Part shown: positions 1-8,361 of the stretch, piece by piece
How the letters are laid out: each line of letters starts with the position of its first letter
Numbering within the stretch: the stretch's first letter is position 1
Assembly: GCF_003952665.1 (NCBI RefSeq)
Contig: NZ_CP017946.1
Location: 4,276,501-4,340,500, forward strand
Source: Bosea sp. Tri-49
Lineage (GTDB): Bacteria > Pseudomonadota > Alphaproteobacteria > Rhizobiales > Beijerinckiaceae
Length of the DNA: 64,000 bases
Direction of reading: 5' to 3'
Position numbers and translations under genes: made by a program
Notes under the pieces: model-generated
Seen by the model: the letters and a program-made list of their open reading frames with translations, nothing else
Databases searched by the model: none
What the model was told of the DNA's origin: nothing

Positions 1-991
1 CCTCGATCACGGCGGGGTGATGGTCCTTGAGCTGGGCCAGCGACTGGCGCAGGCGCAGCGCCGTCTTCTGGACCTGATCGAGGAAGCCCGGCGCCAGGAT
101 GACGTCGAGCACGGCATTGCCGACCGCCATGGCGAGCGGGTTGCCGCCGAAGGTGGTGCCGTGCGTGCCGAGCGTCATGCCGGAGGCCGCCTCCTCGGTG
201 GCGAGGCAGGCGCCCATCGGGAAGCCGCCGCCGATGCCCTTGGCGATCGACATGATGTCGGGGGCGACACCGTAATGCTCATAAGCGAAGAACTTGCCGG
301 TGCGGCCGACACCGGTCTGGATCTCGTCGAAGATCAGCATCAGACCATGCTCGTCGCAGAGCTCGCGCAGCTGCTTGAGGACACGCATCGGCACCGAGCG
401 CAGGCCGCCCTCGCCCTGGATCGGCTCGATCATCAGGGCCGCGGTCTCCGGGCCGATCGCGGCCTTCAGCACCTTCTCATCGTCGAAGGGCACCTGGTCG
501 AAGCCGTCGACCTTCGGGCCGAAGCCGTCGATGTATTTCTGCTGGCCGCCGGCCGCGATGGTCGCGAGCGTGCGGCCATGGAAGGCGCCTTCAAATGTGA
601 TGATGCGGTAGCGCTCGGGATGGCCCTTCGCAGCGTGATACTTGCGCGCCATCTTGATCGCGCACTCGTTCGCCTCGGCCCCCGAATTGGTGAAGAAGAC
701 GCGCTCGGCGAAGGTCGCCTCGCAGAGCCGGCGCGCCAGCTTCTCGCCCTCGGGCATCGTGTAGAGGTTCGAGGTGTGCCAGATGCGCTGAGCCTGCTGG
801 GTCAACGCCTCGACCAGATGCGGATGGGCGTGGCCAAGCGAATTGACGGCGATGCCGGCACCGAAATCGAGAAAACGCTGGCCATCGGCGGTGATCGCCC
901 AGGGACCCTCGCCACGCTCGAGAGCGATCGGAGCGCGGGCATAGGTCGGCAGGAGAACGGAGGAAGCGGCAGAAACAGGAGCGGTGCTCAT
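1..991 (-). CDS. argD: Acetylornithine aminotransferase, 3' end beyond window (partial)
   Basis: PLP-dependent class III aminotransferase. It converts N-acetylglutamate semialdehyde to N-acetylornithine in arginine synthesis and may also act on succinyl-diaminopimelate. The 330 visible residues, of about 400 expected, begin [10 protein letters not shown] and include NSGAEAN (102-108, phosphate binding), FDEIQTG (221-227) and the Schiff-base lysine in SIAKGIGGG (K251). The 3' end, where argF often follows in this order, is cut by the window edge. The start is the ATG at 991. An ornithine or succinylornithine aminotransferase is the alternative; the short N-terminus and the motif set favour ArgD. 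Confidence 0.9.
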   Translation of the reverse strand, partial: MSTAPVSAASSVLLPTYARAPIALERGEGPWAITADGQRFLDFGAGIAVNSLGHAHPHLVEALTQQAQRIWHTSNLYTMPEGEKLARRLCEATFAERVFFTNSGAEANECAIKMARKYHAAKGHPERYRIITFEGAFHGRTLATIAAGGQQKYIDGFGPKVDGFDQVPFDDEKVLKAAIGPETAALMIEPIQGEGGLRSVPMRVLKQLRELCDEHGLMLIFDEIQTGVGRTGKFFAYEHYGVAPDIMSIAKGIGGGFPMGACLATEEAASGMTLGTHGTTFGGNPLAMAVGNAVLDVILAPGFLDQVQKTALRLRQSLAQLKDHHPAVIE

Positions 992-1536
992 GGAGCGAAA
1001 TCCTTGCGGCGAAACAGGGAGGAAGCGCGGAACCTCAAGTCGGGAACGGAGATGCAGGGCGCTTGCGGCATGATGCCGGCATGATACGACCCGCCGGCGA
1101 CATTATCGTCGCTGGCCGTTCCCGCCGTCTCGTCGCGCGTCAAGCCGCATCGATGGAAAGTCCCGATCGCTCAAAAACATAAGCGCCGCCCGATAGGGGC
1201 GGCTGCGTGAAGCAACTATGCAAAACCGTCCTTGCCCTGTCAATCGCAGCTGACCTCGCGGCAGCGTTGCCAATTGGACTCACTGGGCAGCTCTCTGCAG
1301 TGATTGGCTGGGGAAAAGCCGAATTAGGATTCGGCGACTCTTGTGGCCGAGTCAGGCCATCTTGTATGGTCTCTCTCGTCAGATACGACATCTCGTGCGG
1401 CGTCTCCAGTATCGTCAGTTCCGGGCGTAACGGCTTCCGTTCAGCGACGGACGCTGCCGGTATCGGATTCCGCCATGATCTTTCCCTATGCCTCGCCGGC
1501 CAGCCGGCGGGACATGACGAAGACAGGTGCAACTCC
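992..1536. other. Long intergenic region between argD and gcrA with GANTC sites and hairpins
   Basis: No convincing gene lies in these 545 bases. The stretch holds five GANTC sites (1277, 1328, 1336, 1349, 1466). It also has a 7-bp stem at 1185-1203 (GCCGCCC/GGGCGGC) and two adjacent small hairpins at 1318-1335 (GCCGAAT/ATTCGGC) and 1336-1353 (GACTC/GAGTC). It probably contains the divergent promoters of argD and gcrA and a gcrA 5' leader. Reading frames through it look like chance frames. Confidence 0.6.
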
Positions 1537-2088
1537 ATGACCGAAGCCGGAGCCTGGATCGAGGAACGCGTCGAACTGCTGAAGAAGCTCTGGAACGACG
1601 GCCTGAGCGCGAGCCAGATCGCCGCCGAGCTCGGCAACGTCACGCGCAACGCCGTCATCGGCAAGGTGCATCGCCTTGGGCTGTCAGGCCGCGCCAAGAG
1701 CCCGGGTTCAGCCACGCCTCGCCCGCGCAAGCCGGTGGCTCGCCCGCCGAGCCATCCGGCCGGCCATCACAGCAGCGGCAGCGCCGGGCTGACCCGCGGC
1801 AATACCGCGCTCGCTCCCCAGTTCGCGCCGGAGATCGAGGCCGAGACGCAGGTCGCGCGCGAGCCGGCTCCGTCCGAGGACGTGGTCGTGCCGTTCTCCG
1901 AGCGGGTCACGATCATGGAGCTGCGCGAGTATATGTGCCGCTGGCCGATGGGCGACCCGACCACGCCGGAGTTCCGCTTCTGCGGCGGACGCTCGGCGAC
2001 CGGAATGCCCTATTGCGCGTATCATGCCCGCATCGCCTACCAGCCGGCCGCCGACCGCCGCCGCGACCGCAAGATCATTCGCGCCTGA
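1537..2088 (+). CDS. gcrA: GcrA cell cycle regulator
   Basis: Alphaproteobacterial sigma70-interacting cell-cycle regulator that acts at promoters with CcrM-methylated GANTC sites. The protein has 183 residues. The N-terminal DNA-binding domain carries the family signature WIEERVELLKKLW (7-19), then SASQIAAELG (24-33) and NAVIGKVHRLGLSGR (38-52). A low-complexity Pro/Ala linker follows, then the conserved C-terminal sigma-binding module with CRWP and YCAYHARIAY. The frame is open from 1207, but homology begins at the ATG at 1537, so that start is used. A strong terminator lies 32 bases after the stop. It is transcribed alone. Confidence 0.95.
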   Translation: MTEAGAWIEERVELLKKLWNDGLSASQIAAELGNVTRNAVIGKVHRLGLSGRAKSPGSATPRPRKPVARPPSHPAGHHSSGSAGLTRGNTALAPQFAPEIEAETQVAREPAPSEDVVVPFSERVTIMELREYMCRWPMGDPTTPEFRFCGGRSATGMPYCAYHARIAYQPAADRRRDRKIIRA

Positions 2089-2120
2089 GCGAGCGACGCG
2101 AGACTTCCAGAATGCGAAAA

Positions 2121-2144
2121 GCCGGCCGAAAGGCCGGCTTTTTT
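2121..2144 (+). terminator. Rho-independent terminator of gcrA
   Basis: Stem GCCGGCC (2121-2127), loop GAAA, stem GGCCGGC (2132-2138), followed by six T (2139-2144). It is preceded by AAAA, so it may work in both directions, but only gcrA reads into it here. Confidence 0.9.
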
Positions 2145-2176
2145 GTCGATAGCCCGGCTCGATGCAGGAGGCATGC

Positions 2177-2626
2177 ATGAACGCCCCCAGACCTCGCCCG
2201 ATTGAGTATGCTTGTGCCCTACCGATCAGGGATGGGCGGCTCCTGCTGGGACTGAGGTCGCCGCATCGCCGGAACCGCCCATCCTGCTGGGACACGATCG
2301 GCGGCCACCTTGAGGCGGGCGAGACCGCCGAGTCCGCCCTTATCCGCGAGCTCCAGGAGGAGACCGGCATCACTCCGACAGATTTCCGCCGCTTCGAGGC
2401 CATCGAGACGACGGAGACGGACGGCGTCACCCCCGCGCTCTGGCATCTGTTCACAGTGAGCAAATGGGCGGGCGGCGATCCCACGATCAGTAATGACGAA
2501 CACAGCGAGATCCGCTGGTTCACGTTCGGCGAGGCCCCATCGCTGACACCGCTGGCGTCCGAGGCTTACCGCCCTGTCTTCGCCCGGCTCACCGCAGCCT
2601 TAGGGCCGGGCACGTATTGGCTATGA
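2177..2626 (+). CDS. NUDIX hydrolase
   Basis: Hydrolase of nucleoside-diphosphate-linked substrates; the exact substrate cannot be told. The protein has 149 residues. A complete Nudix box spans residues 43-65: G43, E49, then REL(58)QEETG, matching GX5EX7REUXEEXGU. The start is taken at the ATG at 2177 because AGGAGG (2166-2171) lies five bases upstream; an in-frame ATG at 2162 overlaps that site and is less likely. The gcrA terminator ends just upstream, so it has its own promoter or relies on read-through. The stop overlaps the ATG of the ynfA remnant (ATGA). Confidence 0.85.
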   Translation: MNAPRPRPIEYACALPIRDGRLLLGLRSPHRRNRPSCWDTIGGHLEAGETAESALIRELQEETGITPTDFRRFEAIETTETDGVTPALWHLFTVSKWAGGDPTISNDEHSEIRWFTFGEAPSLTPLASEAYRPVFARLTAALGPGTYWL

Positions 2627-2917
2627 TCGCAATCTATGCAGGCGCGGCGTTGGCCGAGATCGCCGGCTGCTTCGCCTTCTGGGCCTGGCTGAAGCTGGAC
2701 AAGCCGGTCTGGTGGCGCTCGCAGCCTTCGGCTGGCTGCTGACGCTGGTCGATAGTCCCGCGGCCGGCCGCGCATACGCCGCCTATGGCGGCATCTACAT
2801 CGTTGCGTGCTGGCGTGGATGGCGCTGGTCGAGAAGATCGCGCCGGACCGCTACGATCTCGCCGGCGCCGCACTTTGCCTCGCCGGTGCGGCTGTCATCA
2901 TCGCCGCGCCGCGCTGA
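2623..2917 (+). pseudogene. YnfA/UPF0060 small membrane protein, disrupted by two frameshifts
   Basis: Remnant of a YnfA-family four-helix inner membrane protein, normally about 108 residues. Frame one (from ATG 2623) reads [20 protein letters not shown] and stops near 2740. The family sequence resumes in another frame as [13 protein letters not shown]...AYGGIYIVA, then breaks again near 2808. A third frame gives [17 protein letters not shown] and ends at the TGA at 2915-2917. The first break looks like a short deletion between CTGGTGG-like repeats around 2694-2712; the second looks like loss of one base. The total of 295 bases is about 30 shorter than expected. Translational coupling to the Nudix gene (ATGA overlap) suggests a former operon. 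Sequencing error could explain one break, less easily both. Confidence 0.85.
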
Positions 2918-2926
2918 CCAGAACCA

Positions 2927-3625
2927 TCAGCCGCGCGCAAAGGTCTCGTCGAAGGCATAGCCGGCGCCGCGCACGGTGCGCAGAGGATCCTTGGCGTTGG
3001 CCGGCGTGATCGCCTTGCGCAGGCGCCCGACATGGACGTCGACGGTGCGCTCGTCGATATAGACGTCGCGACCCCAGACAGCGTCGAGCAGTTGCGCGCG
3101 GGAATAGACCCGGCCCGGCGCCTGCATCAGGAATTCGAGCAGGCGGAACTCGGTCGGGCCGAGATGCAGTTCCATGCCGGAGCGTCGGACGCGTCGCGTC
3201 GTGCGGTCGAGCTCGAGATCACCGGCCGCGAGCAATCCGGCGACATGGCCGGGCTTGGCACGGCGCAGCAGCGCCTGGATGCGGGCGATCAGCTCGGGCA
3301 GCGAGAACGGCTTGACGACATAGTCGTCGGCGCCGGTGGCAAGGCCGCGCACACGCTCGGTCTCTTCGCCGCGGGCGGTCAGCATGATGATCGGCACGCG
3401 CTCGGTATCGCGCCTTGTGCGCAGGCGCCGGCAGAGCTCGATGCCGGAGAGACCGGGCAGCATCCAGTCGAGCAGGACGAGATCCGGCGTGTGGTCACGC
3501 AGATGCAGCTCGGCATCGTCGCCGCGCGCCACGCTGTCGACCTCGAAGCCCTCGGCCTCGAGATTATAGCGCAGCAGCAGGGTCAGCGGCTCCTCGTCCT
3601 CGACGATCAGGATGCGTGCAGGCAT
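2927..3625 (-). CDS. phoB: Phosphate regulon response regulator PhoB
   Basis: OmpR-type response regulator of 232 residues that binds Pho boxes when phosphorylated by PhoR. The receiver domain (about 1-120) has acidic residues D10 and E11, phospho-acceptor D53 in [11 protein letters not shown]83 and K105 in YVVKPF. A winged-helix domain follows (about 130-228) with the recognition segment [18 protein letters not shown]. It is the last gene of the pstSCAB-phoU-phoB run, 28 bases after phoU. A perfect Pho box before pstS suggests autoregulation of the whole operon. The start has [12 protein letters not shown], typical for PhoB. Confidence 0.96.
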   Translation of the reverse strand: MPARILIVEDEEPLTLLLRYNLEAEGFEVDSVARGDDAELHLRDHTPDLVLLDWMLPGLSGIELCRRLRTRRDTERVPIIMLTARGEETERVRGLATGADDYVVKPFSLPELIARIQALLRRAKPGHVAGLLAAGDLELDRTTRRVRRSGMELHLGPTEFRLLEFLMQAPGRVYSRAQLLDAVWGRDVYIDERTVDVHVGRLRKAITPANAKDPLRTVRGAGYAFDETFARG

Positions 3626-3653
3626 GTCAGCGTCCGTTCAAAACGTCCGCCGG

Positions 3654-4376
3654 TCAGCCATTGGCTGCCGGCAGGTCGACGAGGATGTTGGTGGTGTCGA
3701 GCTTGGGCCGGGTCTCGTCGATTGACTGACCGGTGACGAGGTAATGGATGGTCTCGGCGATGTTGGTGGTGTGGTCGCCGATGCGCTCGACATTCTTGGC
3801 GCAGAAGAGGAGGTGCGTGCAGAAGGTGATGTTGCGCGGATCCTCCATCATGTAGGTCAGGAGCTCGCGGAACAGCGAGGTGTAGAGCGCGTCGATCTCG
3901 TCGTCGCGGCGCCAGACCTCCATCGCCTTCTGCTCGTTGCTGGCGGCGTAGGCATCGAGCACGTCCTTGAGCTGAGCCTGGACCAGGCGGCTCATATGCT
4001 CGAGGCCTACCACGGCACGATGCGGCGGCGAGAACTGGCCGGAGATCGCGACGGCGCGCTTGGCGATGTTCTTGGCGAGGTCGCCGACGCGCTCGATATC
4101 GGCGGCGATGCGGATCGCGGAGATCAGCTCGCGCAGGTCGTTGGCGAGCGGCTGGCGCCGGGCGATGGTCAGCACCGCCTTCTCCTCGACCTCGCGCTGG
4201 AGATTGTCGAGGCGCTGGTCGGCGCTGATGATCTTCTGGGCGAGCGCGGTGTCGCGGCGCACCAGCGCCACGGTCGAGTCGCCGAGCATACGCTCGGACA
4301 TGCCGCCCATCTCGGCGAGGCTGCGGCGCAGGCCCTCGAGATCGGCATCGTAGGAGCGGACGATATGGTCGGACAT
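3654..4376 (-). CDS. phoU: Phosphate transport system regulator PhoU
   Basis: Cytoplasmic metal-binding helical protein of 240 residues. It links the Pst transporter to PhoR and keeps the regulon off when phosphate is plentiful. It has two PhoU three-helix repeats with the characteristic acidic motifs, for example AADIERVGDLAKNIAKR in the first and AKNVERIGDHTTNIAE in the second. The order pstB-phoU-phoB is standard for this class. It starts at the ATG at 4376, 39 bases after pstB, and is surely in the same transcript. Confidence 0.96.
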   Translation of the reverse strand: MSDHIVRSYDADLEGLRRSLAEMGGMSERMLGDSTVALVRRDTALAQKIISADQRLDNLQREVEEKAVLTIARRQPLANDLRELISAIRIAADIERVGDLAKNIAKRAVAISGQFSPPHRAVVGLEHMSRLVQAQLKDVLDAYAASNEQKAMEVWRRDDEIDALYTSLFRELLTYMMEDPRNITFCTHLLFCAKNVERIGDHTTNIAETIHYLVTGQSIDETRPKLDTTNILVDLPAANG

Positions 4377-4415
4377 CGGGGCGTATCCTTCGGGGCTGGC
4401 CGACGCTTCAGAACT

Positions 4416-5222
4416 TCAGCCGAAACGGCCGGTGACGTAGTCCTGCGTCTGCTTCTTGTGCGGGTTCATGAAGATGGTGTTGGTGGCGTCGAACTCGATC
4501 ACCTCTCCCAGATACATGAAGGCGGTGTACTGCGAGATGCGGGCCGCCTGCTGCATGTTGTGGGTGACGATGACGATGGTGAAGTCCGTCTTGAGCTGCT
4601 CGAGCAGATCCTCGATCTTGCCGGTCGAGATCGGGTCGAGCGCCGAGGTCGGCTCGTCGAACAGGATGACCTCGGGCTTCTGCGCGATGGTGCGTGCGAT
4701 GCAGAGGCGCTGCTGCTGGCCGCCGGACAGACCCATGCCGGAGCTCTTCAGCTTGTCCTTGACCTCGTCCCAGAGGGCGGCGCGCCGCAGCGCGCCCTCG
4801 ACGCGGTCGTCGAGCTCCGACTTCGGCGGCTTCTCGTAGAGGCGGATGCCGAAGGCGACATTGTCGTAGATCGACATCGGGAACGGCGTCGGCTTCTGGA
4901 AGACCATGCCGATGCGCGAACGCAGCTCGTTCACGTCGATATCGTTCGAGATGACGTTGCGGCCGTCGAGGATGATCTCGCCGGTGGCGCGCTGCTCGGG
5001 ATAGAGCGAATAGATGCGGTTGAAGATGCGCAGCAGGGTCGACTTGCCGCAGCCCGAGGGGCCGATCAGCGCCGTGACGTGGCGGTCACGGAAGTCGAGG
5101 TTGATGTTCTTCAGCGCCTTGTGCTCGCCGTAGTAGAAATCGAGGTTTTTGACGGCGATGCGGACGGGAGCGTCGGCGTCCAGCGTTTGCGGGCTCAGTT
5201 CCAGGGTCGAGAGCATCTGCAT
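4416..5222 (-). CDS. pstB: Phosphate ABC transporter ATP-binding protein PstB
   Basis: ATPase subunit of the high-affinity phosphate importer, 268 residues, acting as a dimer on the cytoplasmic face of PstCA. It shows Walker [10 protein letters not shown] (54-62), Q-loop (Q109), signature LSGGQQQR (165-172), Walker B VILFDEP (185-191) and H-loop in IVTHNMQQA. An N-terminal stretch of about 20 residues precedes the conserved domain. It lies 22 bases after pstA. Confidence 0.97.
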   Translation of the reverse strand: MQMLSTLELSPQTLDADAPVRIAVKNLDFYYGEHKALKNINLDFRDRHVTALIGPSGCGKSTLLRIFNRIYSLYPEQRATGEIILDGRNVISNDIDVNELRSRIGMVFQKPTPFPMSIYDNVAFGIRLYEKPPKSELDDRVEGALRRAALWDEVKDKLKSSGMGLSGGQQQRLCIARTIAQKPEVILFDEPTSALDPISTGKIEDLLEQLKTDFTIVIVTHNMQQAARISQYTAFMYLGEVIEFDATNTIFMNPHKKQTQDYVTGRFG

Positions 5223-5244
5223 GGTCCTTCCGATCGGACGCTGA

Positions 5245-6135
5245 TTACTTGCCGCCGCGCACGATGCGCCGGGCGATGATGGAAAGCACGAGGATTGAGA
5301 CGGTGATGATCAGCGACCCCGCCCAGGCGAGCTGCTGCCAGTTCTCGTAAGGGGCAGAGGCGAACTGGTAGATCGTCACCGGCAGGTTGGAGACGCCGCC
5401 GAGCAGGTTCGGCGAGAACCAGAAATTGTTGTTCAGCGCGGTGAAGATCAGCGGCGCGGTCTCGCCGGCGATGCGGGCGAGCGCCAGCAGGATGCCGGTG
5501 ACCATGCCGGACTTCGCCGCCCGCCAGGTGATCGAGGTGATGACCACGGAAGGCGGGGCGCCGAGCGCCGAGCCGGCCTCGCGGAGCGGGCCGGGCACGA
5601 GGCGCAGCATGTCCTCGGTGGTGCGCACGATCACCGGGATCGCGATGATGCCGAGCGCGACGCCGCCGGCCCAGCCGGAATAGCCGCGGAACGGCTCGAC
5701 CATGATGACGTAGACGAACAGGCCGATCAGAATCGAGGGCGCCGAGAGCAGGATGTCGTTGATGAAGCGGATCAGGTCGGCGAGCTTCGAGCCCTTGCCG
5801 TATTCGGCGAGATAGGTGCCGGCGAGCACGCCGATCGGCGTCGCAACGACGATGCCGAGGAAGGTCAGCACGACCGAGCCGACGATGGCGTTGGCAAGGC
5901 CGCCGCCCTCCGTGCCCGGCCCCGGCGTGATCTGCGTGAAGGTCGCGGCGGAGAGCCCGCCAAGGCCCTTCACGACCAGCATGCCGAGGATCCAGAACAG
6001 CACGAAGATGGCGAGCAGGGTGAAGGTCGTGGCCGTGACCTTCATCAGCCGGTCGGCGGTGCGACGCGACTGGCGAACGCGGCCCCAGGTGACCTCGGGC
6101 AACGGGCGGACGGTGGAGGGGGTCGTCAGGCTCAT
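5245..6135 (-). CDS. pstA: Phosphate ABC transporter permease PstA
   Basis: Inner-membrane permease of the phosphate importer, 296 residues with about six transmembrane helices and a MetI-type permease loop near [10 protein letters not shown]. The frame is open upstream to 6228, but that extension is a low-complexity Ser/Arg shadow of pstC. The ATG at 6135 ([15 protein letters not shown]) gives the normal length and places the start 13 bases after the pstC stop. Confidence 0.95.
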   Translation of the reverse strand: MSLTTPSTVRPLPEVTWGRVRQSRRTADRLMKVTATTFTLLAIFVLFWILGMLVVKGLGGLSAATFTQITPGPGTEGGGLANAIVGSVVLTFLGIVVATPIGVLAGTYLAEYGKGSKLADLIRFINDILLSAPSILIGLFVYVIMVEPFRGYSGWAGGVALGIIAIPVIVRTTEDMLRLVPGPLREAGSALGAPPSVVITSITWRAAKSGMVTGILLALARIAGETAPLIFTALNNNFWFSPNLLGGVSNLPVTIYQFASAPYENWQQLAWAGSLIITVSILVLSIIARRIVRGGK

Positions 6136-6148
6136 GATCGGCTCCCGC

Positions 6149-7117
6149 TCAGAACGACTTGACGCGCGAGACGAGGATGCGCGCGATGACGAGGACGACG
6201 AAGGTGACGAAGAACAGGATGCAGCCAAGCGCGATCAGTGAATTGAGCTGCAGGCCGAGCGCCTCGTTGAATTCGTTGGCGATGCGCGAGGCGATGGTCG
6301 AGCCGGGGTCCATGATCGAGCCGGAAAGCCGGTTGGCGTTGCCGACGACGAAGGTCACCGCCATCGTCTCGCCGAGCGCGCGGCCAAGGCCGAGCATGAT
6401 CGCGCCGATGATCGAGACACCGGCCTGCGGCACCAGCACATGGCGCACGACCTCCCAGGTCGTCGCCCCGATGCCATAGGCGCTCTCGCGCAGCACCGAC
6501 GGGATCTGATCGAGCATGTCGCGGGTGATCGAGGCGATGAACGGGATGATCATGAACGCCAGGATGATGCCGGCGGTCAGGATTCCGAGTCCCGAAGGTG
6601 AGCGCGAATAGAGGATCGTCCCGACGACCGGCATACCCTCGACGATGTTCGAGAGCGGGATCTGGACATAGGCGGCAAAGAGCGGCGCGAAGACGAACAG
6701 CCCCCACATGCCGTAGATGATCGAGGGCACGGCGGCGAGCAGCTCGATCGCGGTCGAGACCGGCTGCTTGAACCAGGGCGGCGCGAGCTGGGTCAGGAAG
6801 ACGGCGATGCCGAGCGAGAGCGGCACGCCGATAACGAGGGCGATCAGGGCGGTGGAGAGCGTGCCTACAATCGCCGGCCAGGCGCCATACTGGTCGTTCT
6901 GCGTATCCCAGACGCTGGAGGTCAGGAAGCCGAAGCCGAATTTGCTGAAGGCGGGCCAGCCGCCGATCACCATCGAGACCATGATGCCGGCGAGCAGCAC
7001 CAGCACGAACAGGGCCGCCAGGAAGCTGGCATTGCGGAAGATGAGATCGAAGGTCCCCTTGGGGGTCTTGCGCACCGGCGCACTCGGCGCGGCGAACTGA
7101 TCGGTCACGGCAACCAT
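6149..7117 (-). CDS. pstC: Phosphate ABC transporter permease PstC
   Basis: Partner permease of PstA, 322 residues with six predicted transmembrane helices and the permease motif [20 protein letters not shown]. The large loop with [20 protein letters not shown] is typical of PstC. It is separated from pstS by 110 bases that hold a strong GC hairpin, which may set a lower expression level for the membrane subunits than for the binding protein. Confidence 0.95.
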   Translation of the reverse strand: MVAVTDQFAAPSAPVRKTPKGTFDLIFRNASFLAALFVLVLLAGIMVSMVIGGWPAFSKFGFGFLTSSVWDTQNDQYGAWPAIVGTLSTALIALVIGVPLSLGIAVFLTQLAPPWFKQPVSTAIELLAAVPSIIYGMWGLFVFAPLFAAYVQIPLSNIVEGMPVVGTILYSRSPSGLGILTAGIILAFMIIPFIASITRDMLDQIPSVLRESAYGIGATTWEVVRHVLVPQAGVSIIGAIMLGLGRALGETMAVTFVVGNANRLSGSIMDPGSTIASRIANEFNEALGLQLNSLIALGCILFFVTFVVLVIARILVSRVKSF

Positions 7118-7181
7118 CCGTGGTTACTCCGGTCTCGAAAGGCGACTATCGGGGCGAAACGAGGCTCTTGTCGTCGCGAAG

Positions 7182-7203
7182 CGGGGGCCGTGGCCGGCCC
7201 CCG
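7182..7203 (-). promoter_or_regulatory. Stem-loop between pstS and pstC
   Basis: Perfect 8-bp stem CGGGGGCC (7182-7189) and GGCCCCCG (7196-7203) with a six-base loop, 25 bases after the pstS stop on the minus strand. No T-run follows on either strand, so it is more likely an mRNA stabiliser or processing site than a full terminator. Similar hairpins after binding-protein genes allow excess binding protein. Confidence 0.6.
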
Positions 7204-7227
7204 TTCCGTTTTCGTGCGCGGGAGCGA

Positions 7228-8253
7228 TCAGAAGATCGGCTTGCCCGCCGGGTCGGTGGCGCCCTTCCAGGCGTTGCGCACCTGGTCCTTGACGCCCGCC
7301 GGCAGCGGCACGTAGTCGAGGTCGAGGGCGAGCTTGTCGCCGTTCTTGAAGGCCCAGTCGACGAACTTCAGCGCGGCCTGGGTCTCTTCCGGCTTCTCCG
7401 GCTTGGCATGGATCAGCAGGAAGGTCGCGGCGGTGATCGGCCAGGCCTCGGCGCCCTTCTGGTTGTTCAGCGAGATGCCGAAGCCGGGAGCCTCGTTCCA
7501 GTTGGCGTTGGCGGCAGCGGCCTGGAAGGCCTTGTCGTCCGGGGCCGGGAAGTTGCCGTCGGCGTTCTGGATCAGGGCGAAGGAGAGCTTGTTCTGCTTG
7601 GCGTAGGCGTACTCGACATAGCCGATCGAGTTGGCGACCTGCTTGACCGAGGCCGAGACGCCCTCATTGCCCTTGCCACCGATGCCGACCGGCCACTGCA
7701 CGGCGGTGTTGGTGCCGAGCTTCGACTTCCAGTCGGGCGAAACCTTCGAGAGGTAGTCGGTGAACACGAAGGTCGTGCCCGAGCCGTCCGAACGGTAGAC
7801 CGGGTTGATGTTGGCATCCGGCAGGGTGACGCCGGCATTGAGGGCGGCGATCTTTGGATCGTTCCACTTCTTGATGTCGCCGAGATAGATCGCGGCTAGG
7901 ACCGGGCCGGTCAGCTTCAGCTTGCCGGCCTCGACGCCAGCGATGTTGATCGCCGGGACGACGCCGCCCATCACGGTCGGGAACTGGATCAGGCCTTCCT
8001 TGGTGAGCTCCTCGCCCTTGAGCGGGGCGTCGGTGGCGCCGAAGGCGACGGTCTTCGCCTTGATCTGGCGGATGCCGCCACCCGAGCCGATCGACTGGTA
8101 GTTGAGCCCGATATTGGTCTCCTTCTTATAGGCCTCGGCCCATTTGGAGTAGATCGGGAAGGGGAAGGTCGCGCCGGCGCCGGTGATGTCGGCAGCCTGG
8201 GCAACGCCCGACAGGCCGACGGCAGCGGCCGCGAGAATGAGAATTTTGCGCAT
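7228..8253 (-). CDS. pstS: Phosphate ABC transporter substrate-binding protein PstS
   Basis: Periplasmic phosphate-binding protein, 341 residues with signal peptide MRKILILAAAAVGLSGVAQA cleaved after residue 20. Mature motifs include ADITGAGATFPFPIYSKW, the anion-site stretch SGGGIRQI, GATDAPL and SDGSGTTFVFTDYL. The start at 8253 is chosen because it begins the signal peptide; upstream residues to 8319 run into the Pho box. It is the first gene after the Pho box and should be the most strongly induced gene under phosphate limitation. Confidence 0.97.
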   Translation of the reverse strand: MRKILILAAAAVGLSGVAQAADITGAGATFPFPIYSKWAEAYKKETNIGLNYQSIGSGGGIRQIKAKTVAFGATDAPLKGEELTKEGLIQFPTVMGGVVPAINIAGVEAGKLKLTGPVLAAIYLGDIKKWNDPKIAALNAGVTLPDANINPVYRSDGSGTTFVFTDYLSKVSPDWKSKLGTNTAVQWPVGIGGKGNEGVSASVKQVANSIGYVEYAYAKQNKLSFALIQNADGNFPAPDDKAFQAAAANANWNEAPGFGISLNNQKGAEAWPITAATFLLIHAKPEKPEETQAALKFVDWAFKNGDKLALDLDYVPLPAGVKDQVRNAWKGATDPAGKPIF

Positions 8254-8306
8254 GAGATGTCCTCTCTGGGTCGCAAGAGCAGCGGCCCTGCTAGAACACC
8301 GGCTAT

Positions 8307-8324
8307 ATGACAGCTGCATGACAG
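8307..8324 (-). promoter_or_regulatory. Pho box (PhoB-binding site) upstream of pstS
   Basis: On the minus strand two perfect CTGTCAT repeats are separated by four bases (GCAG), exactly the PhoB consensus. The distal edge is 71 bases and the proximal edge 54 bases before the pstS ATG. A possible -10 (TTCTAG, about 8291-8296) lies 11 bases downstream, fitting a PhoB-activated promoter that lacks a -35. A further CTGTC half-site sits just upstream. Confidence 0.93.
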
Positions 8325-8361
8325 ACAGTCATGAAAGCGGACCCGCCTTCGTCACAAATCG

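Noticed and set aside
17..1084. Long plus-strand frame over argD
   Set aside because: It is the antisense shadow of argD; the minus frame carries all the aminotransferase motifs.
1185..1203. GC hairpin as a terminator for a small RNA on the minus strand
   Set aside because: The T-run begins about seven bases after the stem, and no transcript or gene upstream is evident; kept only as part of the intergenic description.
3744..5279. 511-codon plus-strand frame over phoU and pstB
   Set aside because: Shadow frame in GC-rich DNA; phoU and pstB on the minus strand have full family motifs.
5245..6228. Longer pstA start at 6228
   Set aside because: The extra N-terminus is a Ser/Arg low-complexity run produced by the overlapping pstC frame.
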